A stretch of DNA of 35,206 bases. Origin: Pseudoalteromonas ostreae. GTDB taxonomy: Bacteria; Pseudomonadota; Gammaproteobacteria; Enterobacterales; Alteromonadaceae. The stretch lies in contig NZ_JAGPYN010000035.1 in assembly GCF_018069805.1 (NCBI RefSeq), forward strand, positions 1 to 35,206. Reading direction: 5' to 3'. The translations under genes were made by a program, and so were the position numbers. Positions 33,853-35,206 of the stretch are shown here, in pieces (positions within the stretch are counted from its first letter, which is position 1; every line of letters begins with the position of its first letter). The notes beneath the pieces are model-generated. The model was not told the DNA's origin, did not search any database, and saw nothing but the letters and a program-made list of their open reading frames with translations.

Positions 33853-34544
33853 GATTACTAATCGATGTAGGCAATACAGCACTTAAAGCAGCGCTATGCC
33901 AGCAAGGCGAAATCAAGCCGTGTGATGTTAGTGCGCTACCTTGGCGGCAAATTAACGAGCTGGTTTATGCATGTGTCGGTAAAAATGAGCAACTCAATGG
34001 ACTATTAGCACAGGCATCGGCATTTCAGGTGCCATGTTTTGAAGCGAAAGTGACTAAACAATTGAGTAGCCTTCGCTGTGCGTATCAGCAATTTAGTAAT
34101 TTAGGTATTGATCGCTGGCTTGGTTTAATTGCTGCCTTTCAATTATGGCCGCAACAAGATTGCATCGTGATAGACACAGGCACTGCCACAACAATTGATG
34201 TACTTACAGCACAAGGACAACATTTGGGGGGCTGGATATTACCTGGCCTTGATCTCATGACACGCTCATTAACACAGAATACGCAGCGTGTTTTTGATGA
34301 TGCCAACACGCCTTTTGCGAATGAGCTGGGTGTAAACACACCTAATGGTTTAAAAAATGGCGCGCTAGTGGCAACCTTAGGAGCTGTTGAACAAGCAAAA
34401 TTACATTTAACCAATAAAAAACCTCAACTAATTTTTGCTGGTGGCTATGGTGCATTATTGAAAGCGCAATTTTTAGACGCGATTTATGATCCGCAATTAG
34501 TGATGAAGGGGCTCAATTACTGGTATGAATTGAGCAAAAATTAA
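33849..34544 (+). CDS. coaX: Type III pantothenate kinase
   Basis: 231 residues, ATGA overlap with birA. First step of CoA synthesis, phosphorylating pantothenate; the type III fold is the acetate/sugar kinase (ASKHA) type and needs a monovalent cation. Motifs: LLIDVGNTALKAAL (phosphate 1), GIDRWLGLIAAF, VIDTGTATTIDVL and GGWILPGLDLM, and the C-terminal IFAGGYGALL. E. coli has the unrelated type I enzyme coaA at this very place between birA and the tRNA genes; Pseudomonas has coaX, as here. Confidence 0.95.
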   Translation: MRLLIDVGNTALKAALCQQGEIKPCDVSALPWRQINELVYACVGKNEQLNGLLAQASAFQVPCFEAKVTKQLSSLRCAYQQFSNLGIDRWLGLIAAFQLWPQQDCIVIDTGTATTIDVLTAQGQHLGGWILPGLDLMTRSLTQNTQRVFDDANTPFANELGVNTPNGLKNGALVATLGAVEQAKLHLTNKKPQLIFAGGYGALLKAQFLDAIYDPQLVMKGLNYWYELSKN

Positions 34545-34614
34545 CAAAAACAGGTGGTTTTGCCTGATTTGTGAGCATTTGGCACATAAAATCACATTTT
34601 TTTTAATTTTCTTG

Positions 34615-34651
34615 TTGCATCACCACCAAGCTTCCTCTAATATCTCGCCCC
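34615..34651 (+). promoter_or_regulatory. tRNA operon promoter with GC-rich discriminator
   Basis: TTGCAT at 34615-34620, a 17-bp spacer and TAATAT at 34638-34643, followed by CTCGCCCCG. The GC-rich discriminator next to the start point is typical of rRNA/tRNA promoters under stringent control. An A/T-rich run (34594-34610) just upstream could act as an UP element. Confidence 0.7.
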
Positions 34652-34664
34652 GTACTAAAGCAGT

Positions 34665-34740
<76 letters not shown>

Positions 34741-34779
34741 CTTTCCTTTTACCGAAAGTGTTTAGTAAAGAATTATCGT

Positions 34780-34864
34780 GGAGGGGTTCCCGAGCGGCCA
34801 AAGGGATCAGACTGTAAATCTGACGGCTCAGCCTTCGCTGGTTCGAATCCAGCTCCCTCCACCA
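34780..34864 (+). tRNA. tRNA-Tyr (GTA)
   Basis: 85 nt with the long variable arm of tyrosine tRNAs and encoded CCA. Acceptor GGAGGGG; the anticodon loop reads CTGTAAA, giving GTA; T-arm with GGTTCGAATCC. Matches tyrU in position. Confidence 0.97.
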
Positions 34865-34908
34865 CTTTATTCTTGACGGTTAGAGGTAGTTTAAGAACAG
34901 ATTGCTAA

Positions 34909-34984
<76 letters not shown>

Positions 34985-34996
34985 GTTTCTGGTGTT

Positions 34997-35072
34997 GCTG
35001 ATATAGCTCAGTTGGTAGAGCGCACCCTTGGTAAGGGTGAGGTCGGCAGTTCAACTCTGCCTATCAGCACCA
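34997..35072 (+). tRNA. tRNA-Thr (GGT)
   Basis: 76 nt with encoded CCA. Acceptor GCTGATA pairs with TATCAGC; anticodon loop TTGGTAA gives GGT; T-arm GCAGTTCAACTCTGC. Matches thrT, the last tRNA before tufB in related genomes; tufB is not reached within the window. Confidence 0.97.
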
Positions 35073-35142
35073 GTCTTAGAATCTTCTTGATTACTTCCTT
35101 TATCTGTCAGAAAATACTATTTGAAATTTGAAAAATTTAACT

Positions 35143-35168
35143 TAATCTACCTATGGTGGATTATTTTC
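35143..35168 (+). terminator. Possible terminator after the tRNA operon
   Basis: TAATCTACC and GGTGGATTA (one wobble) close a three-base loop and are followed by TTTTC. The T-run is short. If real, it would partly separate the tRNAs from whatever gene follows. Confidence 0.35.
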
Positions 35169-35206
35169 ATATGTAATCTAGATACACAAAACTGATAGGT
35201 TCCGTC

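Noticed and set aside
34545..34610. Terminator of coaX at the CAGG/CCTG inverted sequence
   Set aside because: Only four base pairs with an 8-base loop and no adjacent T-run.

Overview
The window looks like a chromosomal segment of a marine gammaproteobacterium of the Alteromonadales, most likely Pseudoalteromonas or a close relative. The reasons are moderate-to-low GC, Gln/Asn-rich proteins, the murB-birA-(pantothenate kinase)-tRNA Thr-Tyr-Gly-Thr block that precedes tufB in gammaproteobacteria, and several alteromonad-type genes (DUF2057, poly-HAMP chemoreceptor, MASE1/CHASE hybrid kinase). The genus is inferred from gene content and order, not from a database match.

Region by region. (1) 1-525 has no convincing gene. 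It holds a terminator, a possible gene remnant and two families of short direct repeats. (2) 526-6604 (+) is an envelope-stress cluster: a lipoprotein, a double DUF350 membrane protein, a membrane-anchored spermidine-synthase-like enzyme, DUF2170, a PspA/IM30 protein, DUF2491, a predicted tandem ribbon-helix-helix protein and a two-TM small protein. It matches much of the E. coli yjfIJKL(M)C gene set. Near-identical GACAT/ATGTC palindromes lie at the first start codon and in the main internal gap. (3) 6624-9656 (-) holds two paralogous Cys-rich lipoproteins, then a Fur-box-controlled pair (small FagA-like protein and class II fumarase FumC), preceded by a 59-codon gene. (4) 9855-15670 holds a DUF938 methyltransferase (+), then on - a COG3146 acyltransferase-like protein, a secreted alpha/beta hydrolase and a MASE1-CHASE hybrid histidine kinase. 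(5) 15738-18629 is a divergent tryptophan-type module: an Lrp/AsnC regulator (-) facing a PrnB/DUF1864 haem-dioxygenase-superfamily protein and a kynureninase-like PLP enzyme (+). (6) 18632-24090 holds a DUF4124 protein, a 1090-residue chemoreceptor with eight tandem HAMP-like repeats, and manC. (7) 24236-25482 is an orphan AHH-type nuclease toxin interrupted by one in-frame stop, with an overlapping immunity-type gene. (8) 25522-31709 holds a hybrid kinase, a CsgD/VpsT-like LuxR regulator, HinT, a DUF2057 protein and a secreted M1 aminopeptidase. (9) 31853-35072 (+) is murB-birA-coaX and a tRNA operon, with the window ending before tufB would be expected.

How the genes work together. The first cluster probably combines PspA membrane-stress binding with polyamine chemistry and small membrane proteins. 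Its last full-size gene could encode the regulator that reads the palindromes. FumC under Fur fits the known swap to an iron-free fumarase during iron starvation. The PrnB-like/kynureninase-like pair suggests a tryptophan or indole ring-opening route that carries no local formamidase. The toxin/immunity pair is the clearest sign of accessory DNA. The most interesting spots are the palindrome-marked PspA/polyamine cluster, the Fur box inside a 19-bp inverted repeat, the PrnB-kynureninase module and the nonsense-interrupted AHH toxin.
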